Below are positions 1 through 7,724 of a stretch of 64,000 bases of DNA, piece after piece. Position 1 is the stretch's first letter; every line of letters starts with the position of its first letter. Origin of the DNA: JAAZCI01 sp046462535. GTDB taxonomy: Bacteria; Pseudomonadota; Gammaproteobacteria; Cardiobacteriales; Wohlfahrtiimonadaceae. The notes beneath the pieces were generated by a model that was not told the origin of the DNA, ran no database searches, and saw only the letters and a list, made by a program, of their open reading frames with translations. The position numbers were made by a program, and so were the translations under genes. The stretch lies in contig JBKGVF010000018.1 of assembly GCA_046462535.1 (NCBI GenBank), positions 1 through 64,000 on the forward strand. The letters are read 5' to 3'.

Positions 1-1061
1 CGCTTCCGTTGCATAAAGTGACTGGTTTGCTCCCGATCCCAAGCCCTCTGCGCCTCATCAAAAATCACCACTCGCTCAAAAGGCACACCTTCATCCTTGA
101 GATACTCATCCCGAAAGTGATGAATATTTTGGATAAATGAAGAGACCCGGCGACGAGCCTCTTTTAACGTAATCCCCTTCTGATCACGCTCATTCCTTGC
201 CAGCGCCTCCCTTAAAACCTCAACCAATGGGCCATTTCCCGAAAGAAAAACCGCATGCTCTTCCTCTGCAATCTTTTGCCGCTCACTGGCGATATTTAAG
301 CCCGCTAAAGTCTTTCCTGCTCCAGGAACACCGGTAATAAAGATGATCGATTTTTCATTTTGCGCCTTACTGCGCTCAATAATTTGATTGATGGCCTGAG
401 TCGTCTCATTTAAGTTTTTAGCGCCCGCATCAGAGCGAGAGATCTCCACAACAGAATGCCCATTATAGAGGCGTTGTGCAGCTTCAATAATGGTAGGCGT
501 CGGTTTATATCGACTCTCTTCCCAATGCTTAGGGTGAATATTTTTATCATTTTTAGCTAAGGCTTGGATCAATTGAGGCGCTGAGTCTATCGAGATCGCC
601 GCTGCCTTAAAGAGCTTATCGGAATAACGCGCATTCTGAAAAGATCCAATACTCTCCTCCTCTTTTAAATTTTCAAGCAATAGAAGGGGGACTATCTGCA
701 CCTGATGACTCCCTTCATGAAAGTTTTTAAGATCTAGCGCATAATCCATCACCTGGATAAGATCTTCCCTCTCTACCCTGCTCTTACCCACCTTAAACTC
801 AAAAAGAAAGAGAGTATCTCGGTAGATAAAAACATTATCAATCCGCTTTCCGATACGAGGAATTGTAAACTCAAAATAGAGATGTCCAGAGCGAAAAGGC
901 TTTAAGATCTTTTTTAAAATCTCAATTTGAAACAACCATGCTTGCTTCTGCTCATAAGTTGTCTCGCTCATGGTATCGTTCGCAACGAGCGCACCTAAAA
1001 TCTCTTCCCATGATTGTGCTAAAAACGTTGGTAGAGGTGCTCCATAAAAATAACGCTTCAT
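1..1061 (-). CDS. PD-(D/E)XK-like nuclease fused to DUF2075 ATPase (3' end outside window)
   Basis: Translating the minus strand from the ATG at 1061 gives 353 residues without a stop, running off the left edge, so the C-terminus is missing. A purine-rich GGGGAAG lies just upstream of the ATG. Residues 61-90 contain RID (73-75) followed by EFK (88-90) on hydrophobic strands, which is the layout of a PD-(D/E)XK nuclease core. Residues 238-253 hold a Walker A motif, GVPGAGKT, and residues 330-338 hold a Walker B-like VVIFDEAQ. The stretch LSGNGPLVEVL is typical of DUF2075 (COG3410) P-loop proteins. Known members are uncharacterised ATPases often found in accessory regions. A defence or DNA-repair role is inference from the nuclease-plus-ATPase architecture. 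Confidence is high for the DUF2075 call and moderate for the nuclease. Confidence 0.85.
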   Translation of the reverse strand, partial: MKRYFYGAPLPTFLAQSWEEILGALVANDTMSETTYEQKQAWLFQIEILKKILKPFRSGHLYFEFTIPRIGKRIDNVFIYRDTLFLFEFKVGKSRVEREDLIQVMDYALDLKNFHEGSHQVQIVPLLLLENLKEEESIGSFQNARYSDKLFKAAAISIDSAPQLIQALAKNDKNIHPKHWEESRYKPTPTIIEAAQRLYNGHSVVEISRSDAGAKNLNETTQAINQIIERSKAQNEKSIIFITGVPGAGKTLAGLNIASERQKIAEEEHAVFLSGNGPLVEVLREALARNERDQKGITLKEARRRVSSFIQNIHHFRDEYLKDEGVPFERVVIFDEAQRAWDREQTSHFMQRK

Positions 1062-1111
1062 ACTTCCCCTATTCAATTTAACGTCTTATAAATCAAGATC
1101 TATTTATTAGA

Positions 1112-1144
1112 ATAAAAAAGCATACTCAAATGAGTATGCTTTTA
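1112..1144 (-). terminator. Rho-independent terminator after coaBC
   Basis: A perfect 10-bp inverted repeat (arms 1119-1128 and 1131-1140, two-base loop) is followed on the minus strand by a T-rich run. It lies 25 bases past the coaBC stop and ends the leftward trxB-pgk-rng-coaBC transcript. Confidence 0.85.
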
Positions 1145-1168
1145 AAACCAATATCTCTAAAGAAGCCC

Positions 1169-2365
1169 TCAAAACAGCTTCAGCACTTCGTGAACAATAA
1201 TCTCAGCAACATCCGCCTTCATCCCTTTCGGCACGGGAACCTCCTCCCCATTTTTATGGATGATGATCAGCTCATTCTCCTCTTTGCCAAAAACCTTACC
1301 CCCAGAGACATCATTTAAACAGATCATATCGAGCCCTTTCCGCTCTAGCTTCTCTTTGGCATGTCTCAAAATATCATGGGTTTCTGCTGCAAAACCGATG
1401 CAGAGGGGACGATCATCCCCTAAAGAGATTGTCGCTAAAATATCGGGATTTTTCTTGAGAGTAATGGTCATCTCATTGGAATCATCGGTTTTTTTTAGCT
1501 TCTGCTCGGCAGGATTGGCCACATGATAATCAGCGACTGCCGCCGCAGCAATAAATAGATCTGCTTTGCGAGTGGCTTTCCATGCCGCCTCCATCATCTC
1601 TTTAGCTGTTTTTACCGCAATGAAGGTTACCCCCGTCGGCACTGTTAACACCACAGGGCCAGAGATGAGCGTTACTTCTGCACCGGCATTTCGACAAGCC
1701 TCCGCCAGAGAATACCCCATCTTTCCGCTCGAATAGTTGCTGATATAGCGCACAGGGTCGATCTCTTCCACCGTTGGCCCTGCTGTAATCACTACCGATT
1801 TTCCTCGAAGTGGGCCCGACTCTCTCTCCTTTCGCTCTTGCAGAAAGGATTGTACAAAGTCCCGAATCTCTAATGGTTCTGGCATACGTCCTTGCCCAAT
1901 CTCCCCACAGGCTTGGCTACCTCTTCCCGGCTCCATCACGATTATCCCCCGAGATTTAAGGAGCGCTAAATTACTCTTTGTTGCCGGATTATCCCACATT
2001 AAGCGATTCATCCCTGGGGCAAGAATAATCGGGCATTCCGCCGCTAAACAGATCGCCGAAAGAAGATCGCTTGCAAACCCATGGGCAAGCTTAGCAATGG
2101 TATTGGCTGACGCAGGAGCAATAAGAATAAGATCTGCCCAGCGAGAGAGCTCAATATGCCCCATCCCCGCCTCATGGGCAGGATCGAGGAGATCATAAAC
2201 TACCGGGTAGCCGGAAACAGCTTGCAGCGAGAGCGGCGTGATAAAGGCTCTTCCCCCATCACTCAACACTACCCGTACATCGGCCCCCACTTCTCGCAAA
2301 CGACGCACTAAATCAGGGGATTTATAGGCTGCAATACTACCTGCTACTCCTAAAACAATCTTCAT
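1169..2365 (-). CDS. coaBC: Bifunctional phosphopantothenoylcysteine decarboxylase / phosphopantothenate-cysteine ligase
   Basis: CoaBC carries out two consecutive steps of coenzyme A synthesis: CTP-dependent joining of cysteine to 4'-phosphopantothenate, then FMN-dependent decarboxylation. The N-terminal CoaC half shows the flavoprotein start GVAGSIAAYK, the catalytic-type His70 in GHIELSRWAD, PGMNRLMW (117-124) and Cys153 in SQACGEIG. The CoaB half begins near residue 188 with VVITAGPTVEEIDPVR and ISNYSSGKMG, including Asn210. I chose the ATG at 2365, 398 residues, because a GGAGG sits just upstream; an in-frame GTG at 2383 has no comparable site. It is the last gene of the operon, 18 bases after rng. 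All expected motifs are present. Confidence 0.96.
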   Translation of the reverse strand: MKIVLGVAGSIAAYKSPDLVRRLREVGADVRVVLSDGGRAFITPLSLQAVSGYPVVYDLLDPAHEAGMGHIELSRWADLILIAPASANTIAKLAHGFASDLLSAICLAAECPIILAPGMNRLMWDNPATKSNLALLKSRGIIVMEPGRGSQACGEIGQGRMPEPLEIRDFVQSFLQERKERESGPLRGKSVVITAGPTVEEIDPVRYISNYSSGKMGYSLAEACRNAGAEVTLISGPVVLTVPTGVTFIAVKTAKEMMEAAWKATRKADLFIAAAAVADYHVANPAEQKLKKTDDSNEMTITLKKNPDILATISLGDDRPLCIGFAAETHDILRHAKEKLERKGLDMICLNDVSGGKVFGKEENELIIIHKNGEEVPVPKGMKADVAEIIVHEVLKLF

Positions 2366-2383
2366 TAACTCCTCCGCTGCCAC

Positions 2384-3853
2384 CTACATTGGAATAATAT
2401 CAAAGTTCTCAACCATATAGAGCTCTTCAGGCTGTAGCCTGATATTCACCTCTATATAGTTTTGTAAATCCGCAACACTATGAGCTTCCTCATCTAATAA
2501 ACGCTCAACAACTTGGGGAGAAGCTAAAACCAAAAACTCTTTCACATGAGGATATTGTTTACTCTCACGAATAAGCTCTCGAAACACTTCAAAGCAGACA
2601 GTCTCGGCAGTCTTAACGTAACCATTTCCCTGACACTTAGGGCATGGTTCACAGAGGATATGTTCTAAGCTCTCACGTGTGCGCTTACGCGTCATCTGTA
2701 CTAAACCTAAACTGGTAATTTCACTAATGGTGGTGCGGGCATAATCCTGTGCTAGATAGAATGCTAATTCATCAAGAACACCCTGTTGATGGGCTTCACT
2801 CTCCATATCGATAAAATCGATAATGATTATCCCACCTAAATTTCGTAGACGAATCTGCCGTGCTAATGCCTGAGCTGCCTCTAAATTTGTTTTATAGATT
2901 GTCTCTTCAAGATTGCGATGCCCTACAAATCCCCCCGTATTGATATCAATCGTCGTCATCGCTTCAGTCTGCTCAATCATTAGATAGCCACCTGACTTTA
3001 AGTCGACCCGCTTCTTTAAGGCCTGATCAATCTCATACTCTATATTATAGAGTTCAAAAATCGCTCGTGGACCACGATAATACTCAATACGCTCTGCCAT
3101 TTCAGGAAGAAAGCTTGTGGTAAACTCCACAAGTTGCTTATAGGCAGTCCGAGAGTCAATACGTACACGTTGAATATCTTTAGAGATATAATCCCGCAAG
3201 ATACGAAGCTCTAAAGGGAAATTCCCATAGATAAGCTCCCCCACCTCTGCATGGTTAATTCGTTTTTTTACATTACTCCAGAGGCGACTTAAAAATTGCA
3301 TATCTGCTCTTAAGACCCAAGGATCTACCCCTTCAGCGGCGGTACGGGCAATATAGGCCCCTTTAATCTCAGCTTGAAAGAATTGTAGATGCTCTTTTAG
3401 GCGTGCCCGCTCACTCTCCTCCTCAATTCGAATTGAGACACCAATCATATCTGACTCAGCAAGGTAGACAAGATAGCAGGAAGGGATGGATAACTGTGTG
3501 GTGATTCGCGCCCCTTTAGTTCCTAAGGGATCACGAATAACCTGAACAACTAACTTCTGCCCTTGGTGAAGGAGCTTTGTAATATCGACACTACTCTCCT
3601 CACCCTCTTCACCATGATCTGTATGAAAATGTATGTCACTGACATGAAGAAAGGCTGCTCTCTCTAATCCTATATCAACAAAAGCAGCCTCTAAACCAGG
3701 AAGAACACGAACAACGACCCCTTTGTAGATATTCCCCACTAAGCCTCGCTTCTCATTACGCTCAATTAGGATCTCTTGAACAACGCCATCACTAACAACA
3801 GCTGCACGAGTCTCTTGAGGTGTAACATTAATCAAGATTTCGTTGTTCGTCAT
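2384..3853 (-). CDS. rng: Ribonuclease G
   Basis: This is an endoribonuclease of the RNase E/G family, which matures the 5' end of 16S rRNA and degrades some mRNAs. The 489-residue length matches RNase G and excludes the longer RNase E with its C-terminal scaffold. An S1 RNA-binding domain covers roughly residues 38-125. The metal-binding aspartates are Asp303 in TIDINTGGFVG and Asp346 in IIIIDFIDM. A zinc-link CPKC motif lies at 404-407 with an extra Cys at 401. The start is one base beyond the pgk stop, so translation is probably coupled. In many proteobacteria rng sits next to maf and mreBCD; here it is placed between pgk and coaBC. Confidence 0.95.
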   Translation of the reverse strand: MTNNEILINVTPQETRAAVVSDGVVQEILIERNEKRGLVGNIYKGVVVRVLPGLEAAFVDIGLERAAFLHVSDIHFHTDHGEEGEESSVDITKLLHQGQKLVVQVIRDPLGTKGARITTQLSIPSCYLVYLAESDMIGVSIRIEEESERARLKEHLQFFQAEIKGAYIARTAAEGVDPWVLRADMQFLSRLWSNVKKRINHAEVGELIYGNFPLELRILRDYISKDIQRVRIDSRTAYKQLVEFTTSFLPEMAERIEYYRGPRAIFELYNIEYEIDQALKKRVDLKSGGYLMIEQTEAMTTIDINTGGFVGHRNLEETIYKTNLEAAQALARQIRLRNLGGIIIIDFIDMESEAHQQGVLDELAFYLAQDYARTTISEITSLGLVQMTRKRTRESLEHILCEPCPKCQGNGYVKTAETVCFEVFRELIRESKQYPHVKEFLVLASPQVVERLLDEEAHSVADLQNYIEVNIRLQPEELYMVENFDIIPM

Positions 3854-3854
3854 A

Positions 3855-5033
3855 TTAATTCACCCGCTTTTCTAGCATCGCTACAGCAGGAAGCTTCTTA
3901 CCCTCCAGTAATTCTAAAAAAGCCCCTCCACCTGTTGAGATGTAGGAGATCTCTTCTTCTAAATCAAACTCTTCAATTGCCGATACAGTATCACCCCCAC
4001 CAGCAATCGAGAAGGCATCACTCTTTGCAATCGCCTCTCCAAGTTTTCTTGTTCCCTCACTAAAATTTGGGAACTCAAAAACACCTACCGGACCATTCCA
4101 AACAATAGTCTTTGCATCTAAAAGATACTTCTCGTAGAGAGCGCTAGTCTTAGGACCAATATCCATAATCATCTCATCATCAGCAACATCCTCTATCGCT
4201 TTAATAACAGCTTCGGCATTTTCAGAAAACTCTTTCCCAACAACAACATCGATGGGGAGAGGGATCTCTTTTCCTGCTTTTTCTGCCTTTTTAAGAAGCT
4301 TCTTAGCCGCACCAACAAGATCCTTCTCAACTAAGCTATTTCCTACCTTGTACCCTTTTGCCACTAATAATGTATTAGTAATTCCTCCACCAGGGATGAG
4401 CTGATCTACATTGTCGAGAAGATGCTCTAACACTGTAAGCTTGGTAGAAACCTTCGCCCCTCCAACAATTGCCACCATTGGCGATTCCGGCCTCTCTAGT
4501 GCTTTAGAGAGCGCCTTCAACTCCGCTGCAAGCAATAATCCTGCCCCCACCTCTTTCGCTTCTAGCCCTACACCATATGTGGAGACCGCTTTACGATGCG
4601 CTGTTGCAAAAGCATCCATGATATAGACATCACACAATTTAGCCATACGCTTTGCAAGCGCCTCATCATTGGCAGACTCTCCCTCTAAAAAGCGGCAATT
4701 CTCTAGCAACTTTACTTCACCAGGGTTGATATCAACACCATTAATCCAGCTCTTCACTAGAGGGACATTTCGTCCTAATTTTTGAGTCAACCAGCGTGCC
4801 ACCGGAGCTAATGATAACTCCTCAGTAGGCTTACCCTCTTCTGGGCGACCTAAATGGGACATAACTAATACTGCGCCACCCATCTCTAAAATCTTCTCTA
4901 TTGTGGGCAGGGAGGCATTCAGACGGGCATCTGAGGCGATCTCCCCATCATGAAGAGGAACATTAAGATCTTGCCGTACTAAAACCCGTTTCCCGCTAAG
5001 ATCTAGATCATTTAATTCATTAAAACGCTGCAT
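3855..5033 (-). CDS. pgk: Phosphoglycerate kinase
   Basis: This glycolytic and gluconeogenic enzyme interconverts 1,3-bisphosphoglycerate plus ADP and 3-phosphoglycerate plus ATP. The product has about 392 residues, normal for the family. The substrate-binding segment RQDLNVPL is near the N-terminus, followed by GGAKVSTKL, the nucleotide-binding WNGPVGVFEF and a C-terminal GGGDTV. The start is set at the ATG at 5033 because AGGAG lies five bases upstream; the GTG at 5039 would overlap that site. Neighbours are trxB upstream and rng one base downstream. It is not adjacent to gap, tkt or fba, its common partners, so the operon looks like a local rearrangement. Confidence 0.97.
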   Translation of the reverse strand: MQRFNELNDLDLSGKRVLVRQDLNVPLHDGEIASDARLNASLPTIEKILEMGGAVLVMSHLGRPEEGKPTEELSLAPVARWLTQKLGRNVPLVKSWINGVDINPGEVKLLENCRFLEGESANDEALAKRMAKLCDVYIMDAFATAHRKAVSTYGVGLEAKEVGAGLLLAAELKALSKALERPESPMVAIVGGAKVSTKLTVLEHLLDNVDQLIPGGGITNTLLVAKGYKVGNSLVEKDLVGAAKKLLKKAEKAGKEIPLPIDVVVGKEFSENAEAVIKAIEDVADDEMIMDIGPKTSALYEKYLLDAKTIVWNGPVGVFEFPNFSEGTRKLGEAIAKSDAFSIAGGGDTVSAIEEFDLEEEISYISTGGGAFLELLEGKKLPAVAMLEKRVN

Positions 5034-5041
5034 ACTCACTC

Positions 5042-5992
5042 CTACTTAATATTATCTAAATAACGCTCAGCATCTAAAGCCGCCATACAGCCTGTTCCAG
5101 CCGAAGTGATCGCTTGTCGATAGTGGGAATCCATTACATCTCCACATGCAAATACTCCAGGAATGTTGGTGGCTGTCGCATTTCCATCAATGCCTGAATT
5201 CACTACGATATAGCCATCACGCATCTCAAGCTCCCCTTCAAAAAGTCCTGTATTTGGTGCATGCCCTATTGAGATAAATACTCCTCCCAATTCAAGCTGC
5301 TTGACCTCACCATTCTTAGTAGATTTAAGATTAACACCTGTTACAGTATTACCATCTCCTAACACTTCATCTAATACAGAATCGAGATGGAGAGTGATCT
5401 TTCCCTCCTCAACTCTCTCATAAAGACGATCAATTAATATTTTTTCTGCGCGGAAAGTATCACGGCGATGAACTAAGTGCACTTGAGAAGCGATATTACT
5501 CAGATAGAGTGCCTCTTCGACAGCGGTATTCCCCCCTCCTACCACCAATACCTCTTGGTCTTTATAGAAAAAACCATCACATGTAGCGCAAGCAGAGACT
5601 CCTTTGCCACGGTATGCCTCTTCGGATGGCAAACCTAAATATTTAGCCGATGCCCCTGTTGCAATAATAAGCGCATCACAAGTATAGATCCCGCTATCCC
5701 CAGTCAGACGGTAAGGCTTACTCTTCAAATCAGCCGTATGGATGTGATCAAATATCACTTCGGTCCCAAAACGCTCCGCATGCTCTTTGAGGTTATCCAT
5801 CAGCTCTGGCCCTAATAGCCCCTCCTTACCCCCCGGCCAATTATCAATATTGGTAGTCGTGGTTAATTGCCCCCCCATCTGCATACCTGTAATTAACACC
5901 GGATTTAAGTTTGCCCGTGCAGCGTAAAGCGCAGCGGTATAGCCCGCAGGGCCTGATCCTAAAATCAACAAGGGAGTGTGACGCTCTTCCAT
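5042..5992 (-). CDS. trxB: Thioredoxin-disulfide reductase
   Basis: TrxB passes electrons from NADPH through FAD to thioredoxin. The 316-residue protein has the FAD-binding GSGPAGYTAALYA (12-24), the redox-active CATC (135-138), the NADPH-binding GGGNTAVEEA (152-161) and HRRDTFRA. The C-terminal FAD segment is GVFACGDV. It is the first gene of the leftward operon trxB-pgk-rng-coaBC, with eight bases or fewer to pgk. A TATAAT-like -10 element lies 38 bases upstream of the ATG, directly after the terminator of the preceding transcript. Confidence 0.96.
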   Translation of the reverse strand: MEERHTPLLILGSGPAGYTAALYAARANLNPVLITGMQMGGQLTTTTNIDNWPGGKEGLLGPELMDNLKEHAERFGTEVIFDHIHTADLKSKPYRLTGDSGIYTCDALIIATGASAKYLGLPSEEAYRGKGVSACATCDGFFYKDQEVLVVGGGNTAVEEALYLSNIASQVHLVHRRDTFRAEKILIDRLYERVEEGKITLHLDSVLDEVLGDGNTVTGVNLKSTKNGEVKQLELGGVFISIGHAPNTGLFEGELEMRDGYIVVNSGIDGNATATNIPGVFACGDVMDSHYRQAITSAGTGCMAALDAERYLDNIK

Positions 5993-6029
5993 TAATAAAT
6001 ATCCTCTCTTAACAATTCAAATAAGAATC

Positions 6030-6035
6030 ATTATA
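6030..6035 (-). promoter_or_regulatory. -10 element upstream of trxB
   Basis: A perfect TATAAT on the minus strand, preceded by TGTG, lies 38 bases before the trxB ATG. No good -35 is visible because the upstream DNA is the terminator of the next operon. Support is the position and the hexamer only. Confidence 0.45.
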
Positions 6036-6064
6036 CACAAAAAAGCCTGCTCTTTTGCAGGCTT
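6036..6064 (-). terminator. Terminator of the GTPase/Roadblock operon
   Basis: An 8-bp inverted repeat (arms 6043-6050 and 6057-6064) is followed on the minus strand by TTTTTT. It lies 43 bases past the stop of the last gene of the module and separates it from trxB. Confidence 0.85.
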
Positions 6065-6106
6065 CCTATTCATATGTACAATAATCACAATAAAGAGATT
6101 TAATCT

Positions 6107-6469
6107 TTATAGGAGGGGCTTAATCGCCTCTGATGCTCGTTTAATATCTAAAAAGATTAGTCCTAAGCGCGCATTCGATTTTGCTAAAACAGATAGTACG
6201 GCGTCAGGACCAGCAGAGGTCATAATAACGTACCCTAAATCACCCTTAATTAATACCTGCTCAAGCTCTCCTCGCTCAAGCTCTCTAGATGTTCTTTCAC
6301 CTAAAGAGAGCATTGATGCACTCATCGCTGCAACGTGGTCTTCATTCACGTTTGAAGGGAGAAGAGAGCTAATGATTAAACCATCTGTAGATAGAATCGC
6401 AGATGCTTCGATATCAGCCGAAGTTCCATTAAGTTCGCTTAAAACTGAAGTTAAAACTTCTTCACGCAT
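6107..6469 (-). CDS. Roadblock/LC7 domain protein, MglB/CvnB-like
   Basis: The 120-residue protein is a single Roadblock/LC7 domain. The pattern SAILSTDGLIISSLLP near residues 23-38 is the usual first strand pair; after a serine- and methionine-rich helix, the second sheet begins at VLIKGDLGYVIMTSAG. Roadblock proteins dimerise and act as GTPase-activating or scaffold partners of small GTPases: MglB for MglA in Myxococcus, CvnB in Streptomyces conservons. It is the last gene of the module containing the GTPase at 7167-7685, and is followed by a strong terminator. A regulatory role toward that GTPase is inferred from family and neighbourhood. Confidence in the domain is high; in the biological role, low. 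Confidence 0.88.
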   Translation of the reverse strand: MREEVLTSVLSELNGTSADIEASAILSTDGLIISSLLPSNVNEDHVAAMSASMLSLGERTSRELERGELEQVLIKGDLGYVIMTSAGPDAVLSVLAKSNARLGLIFLDIKRASEAIKPLL

Positions 6470-6522
6470 TTTTTAATCCTCTTTGTAAATAAAATTTATT
6501 TAATGTAAAACTATACCATTAA

Positions 6523-7155
6523 TTATGCCACAGTTCCCGCATATCGATAAGCTAAAAGCCAAACAATATCCCGAAAGGTACGCTGATTAAGGAATGGTGT
6601 ATCTCCTATTGTTAACGTAAAGATCTCTCCTGCTATATTTAAAATAACAAATCCAACCTGGCTAATACCCTGATTATTAATCAATCCTACTGTGGAATAA
6701 CGATCTCCAAAAAGACCCGAAAGTGATTCCCTATAGCTCTGATAAATATTAGTAAACTGGCTACTAATTGCTGATATCTCTTCAACAACGGCATTATCAA
6801 AACCAGCATGGCTAATTAAAAACCCATTCCTATCGGTAAGCACTGCTCGCCCTGTACTTGATAACAAACGTAGGTAAGTAGGTAATTCTTCACTGATATT
6901 AATATCGGGAACAATAACTTCCTCATCCTCTGCTTGCACATAATGCTTAACTTGTAATTGATATAGAACAGCTTCTGCTAATTCTATATCATTTAACCCC
7001 GTTAATTCTAGTATATTTTCATTATTTAGCAAGACACTACTTTGCATTGTTAACATTTTTACGAGTACTTGCTTTGCAGTGCTCTCTTCCGCATTACTCG
7101 TTGCAAAGAGCGCTCCTAGAGGAGTAACTGTCAAATGTCGTTCCTTAGCTGCCAT
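6523..7155 (-). CDS. Probable winged-helix plus degenerate Roadblock protein
   Basis: I do not recognise a named family. Residues 25-85 are helical and end in a short strand pair (KHYVQAEDEEVIVPD), compatible with a small winged-helix domain. Residues 92-205 look like a divergent Roadblock/LC7 domain: TGRAVLTDRNGFLISHAGFD (101-120), a helix EEISAISSQF, then GFVILNIAGEIFTLTIGD. The gene starts at an ATG with GGAG close upstream and follows the GTPase gene by 11 bases. Streptomyces conservons pair a Roadblock protein with a DUF742 winged-helix protein and a GTPase, so this could be a fused or analogous component. That comparison is inference and needs structure prediction. Confidence 0.7.
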   Translation of the reverse strand: MAAKERHLTVTPLGALFATSNAEESTAKQVLVKMLTMQSSVLLNNENILELTGLNDIELAEAVLYQLQVKHYVQAEDEEVIVPDINISEELPTYLRLLSSTGRAVLTDRNGFLISHAGFDNAVVEEISAISSQFTNIYQSYRESLSGLFGDRYSTVGLINNQGISQVGFVILNIAGEIFTLTIGDTPFLNQRTFRDIVWLLAYRYAGTVA

Positions 7156-7166
7156 CTCTCCACCAA

Positions 7167-7685
7167 TTATTTAATGATTTTCGCAACAATGTTCTTTACT
7201 AGATCCGCTACATCTCGTCGCTCTCTTGGATCGACGATTAGCACATCACTATCTGTTGTTGTCTGAATTGATTCTACATATTGGCTTACTGAGGCTTGAT
7301 CCACTTTATCTGAGTGGGTAAGCCCAATCACAAAAGGGGTATTTTTAAGATATTTTTGGTACCCCTTAATGGTTTCTACGATATTATTTGCAGAAACTTC
7401 AGCCGCACTGACAAGCAGAATAACGCCTAAGCACCCTTTTGATAAGATCTCAATCATAAAACTAAATCGATCCTGTCCAGGCGCTCCATAAATGTGGAGT
7501 TTCTTCCCTTCACCAAAAGGGAGTGCTCCATAATCTAGCGCTACTGTGGTCTCCTCTTTTATCTGTAGAAGCTCATCGGTAGGACGTGCCTCTGTATCAA
7601 CCATGTTATCCCCACAAAGACTACGTACAGCAGTTGTTTTACCTGATGCCGCGGGACCTAAGAATAATATTTTATATTGTTCCAT
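7167..7685 (-). CDS. Small Ras-like GTPase of the COG2229/CvnD type
   Basis: The 172-residue protein is a minimal G domain. The P-loop GPAASGKT is at 10-17, switch I threonines are at 46-47 before VALDYG, and switch II reads YGAPGQDRF at 66-74. The usual DxxG aspartate is replaced by glycine, as in the COG2229 group; MglA has a comparable substitution. The base-recognition motif is THSDK (123-127) instead of NKxD. COG2229 GTPases occur as CvnD in actinobacterial conservons and, uncharacterised, in some proteobacteria. Here the gene is flanked by a pseudo-receiver/coiled-coil gene upstream and two Roadblock-type genes downstream. Nucleotide switching is expected from the family; the pathway is unknown. 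Confidence 0.88.
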   Translation of the reverse strand: MEQYKILFLGPAASGKTTAVRSLCGDNMVDTEARPTDELLQIKEETTVALDYGALPFGEGKKLHIYGAPGQDRFSFMIEILSKGCLGVILLVSAAEVSANNIVETIKGYQKYLKNTPFVIGLTHSDKVDQASVSQYVESIQTTTDSDVLIVDPRERRDVADLVKNIVAKIIK

Positions 7686-7724
7686 CTCTCTTTAGACCTA
7701 CTCTTTTAATCATCATCTTACTTA

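Noticed and set aside
1130..1318. Open frame opposite coaBC
   Set aside because: No ribosome site, no family resemblance, and it lies antisense to a well-supported gene; the same applies to other short frames antisense or out of frame to named genes.
4411..4626. Ser/Ala-rich frame opposite pgk
   Set aside because: Composition comes from reading pgk codons in reverse; no start signal.
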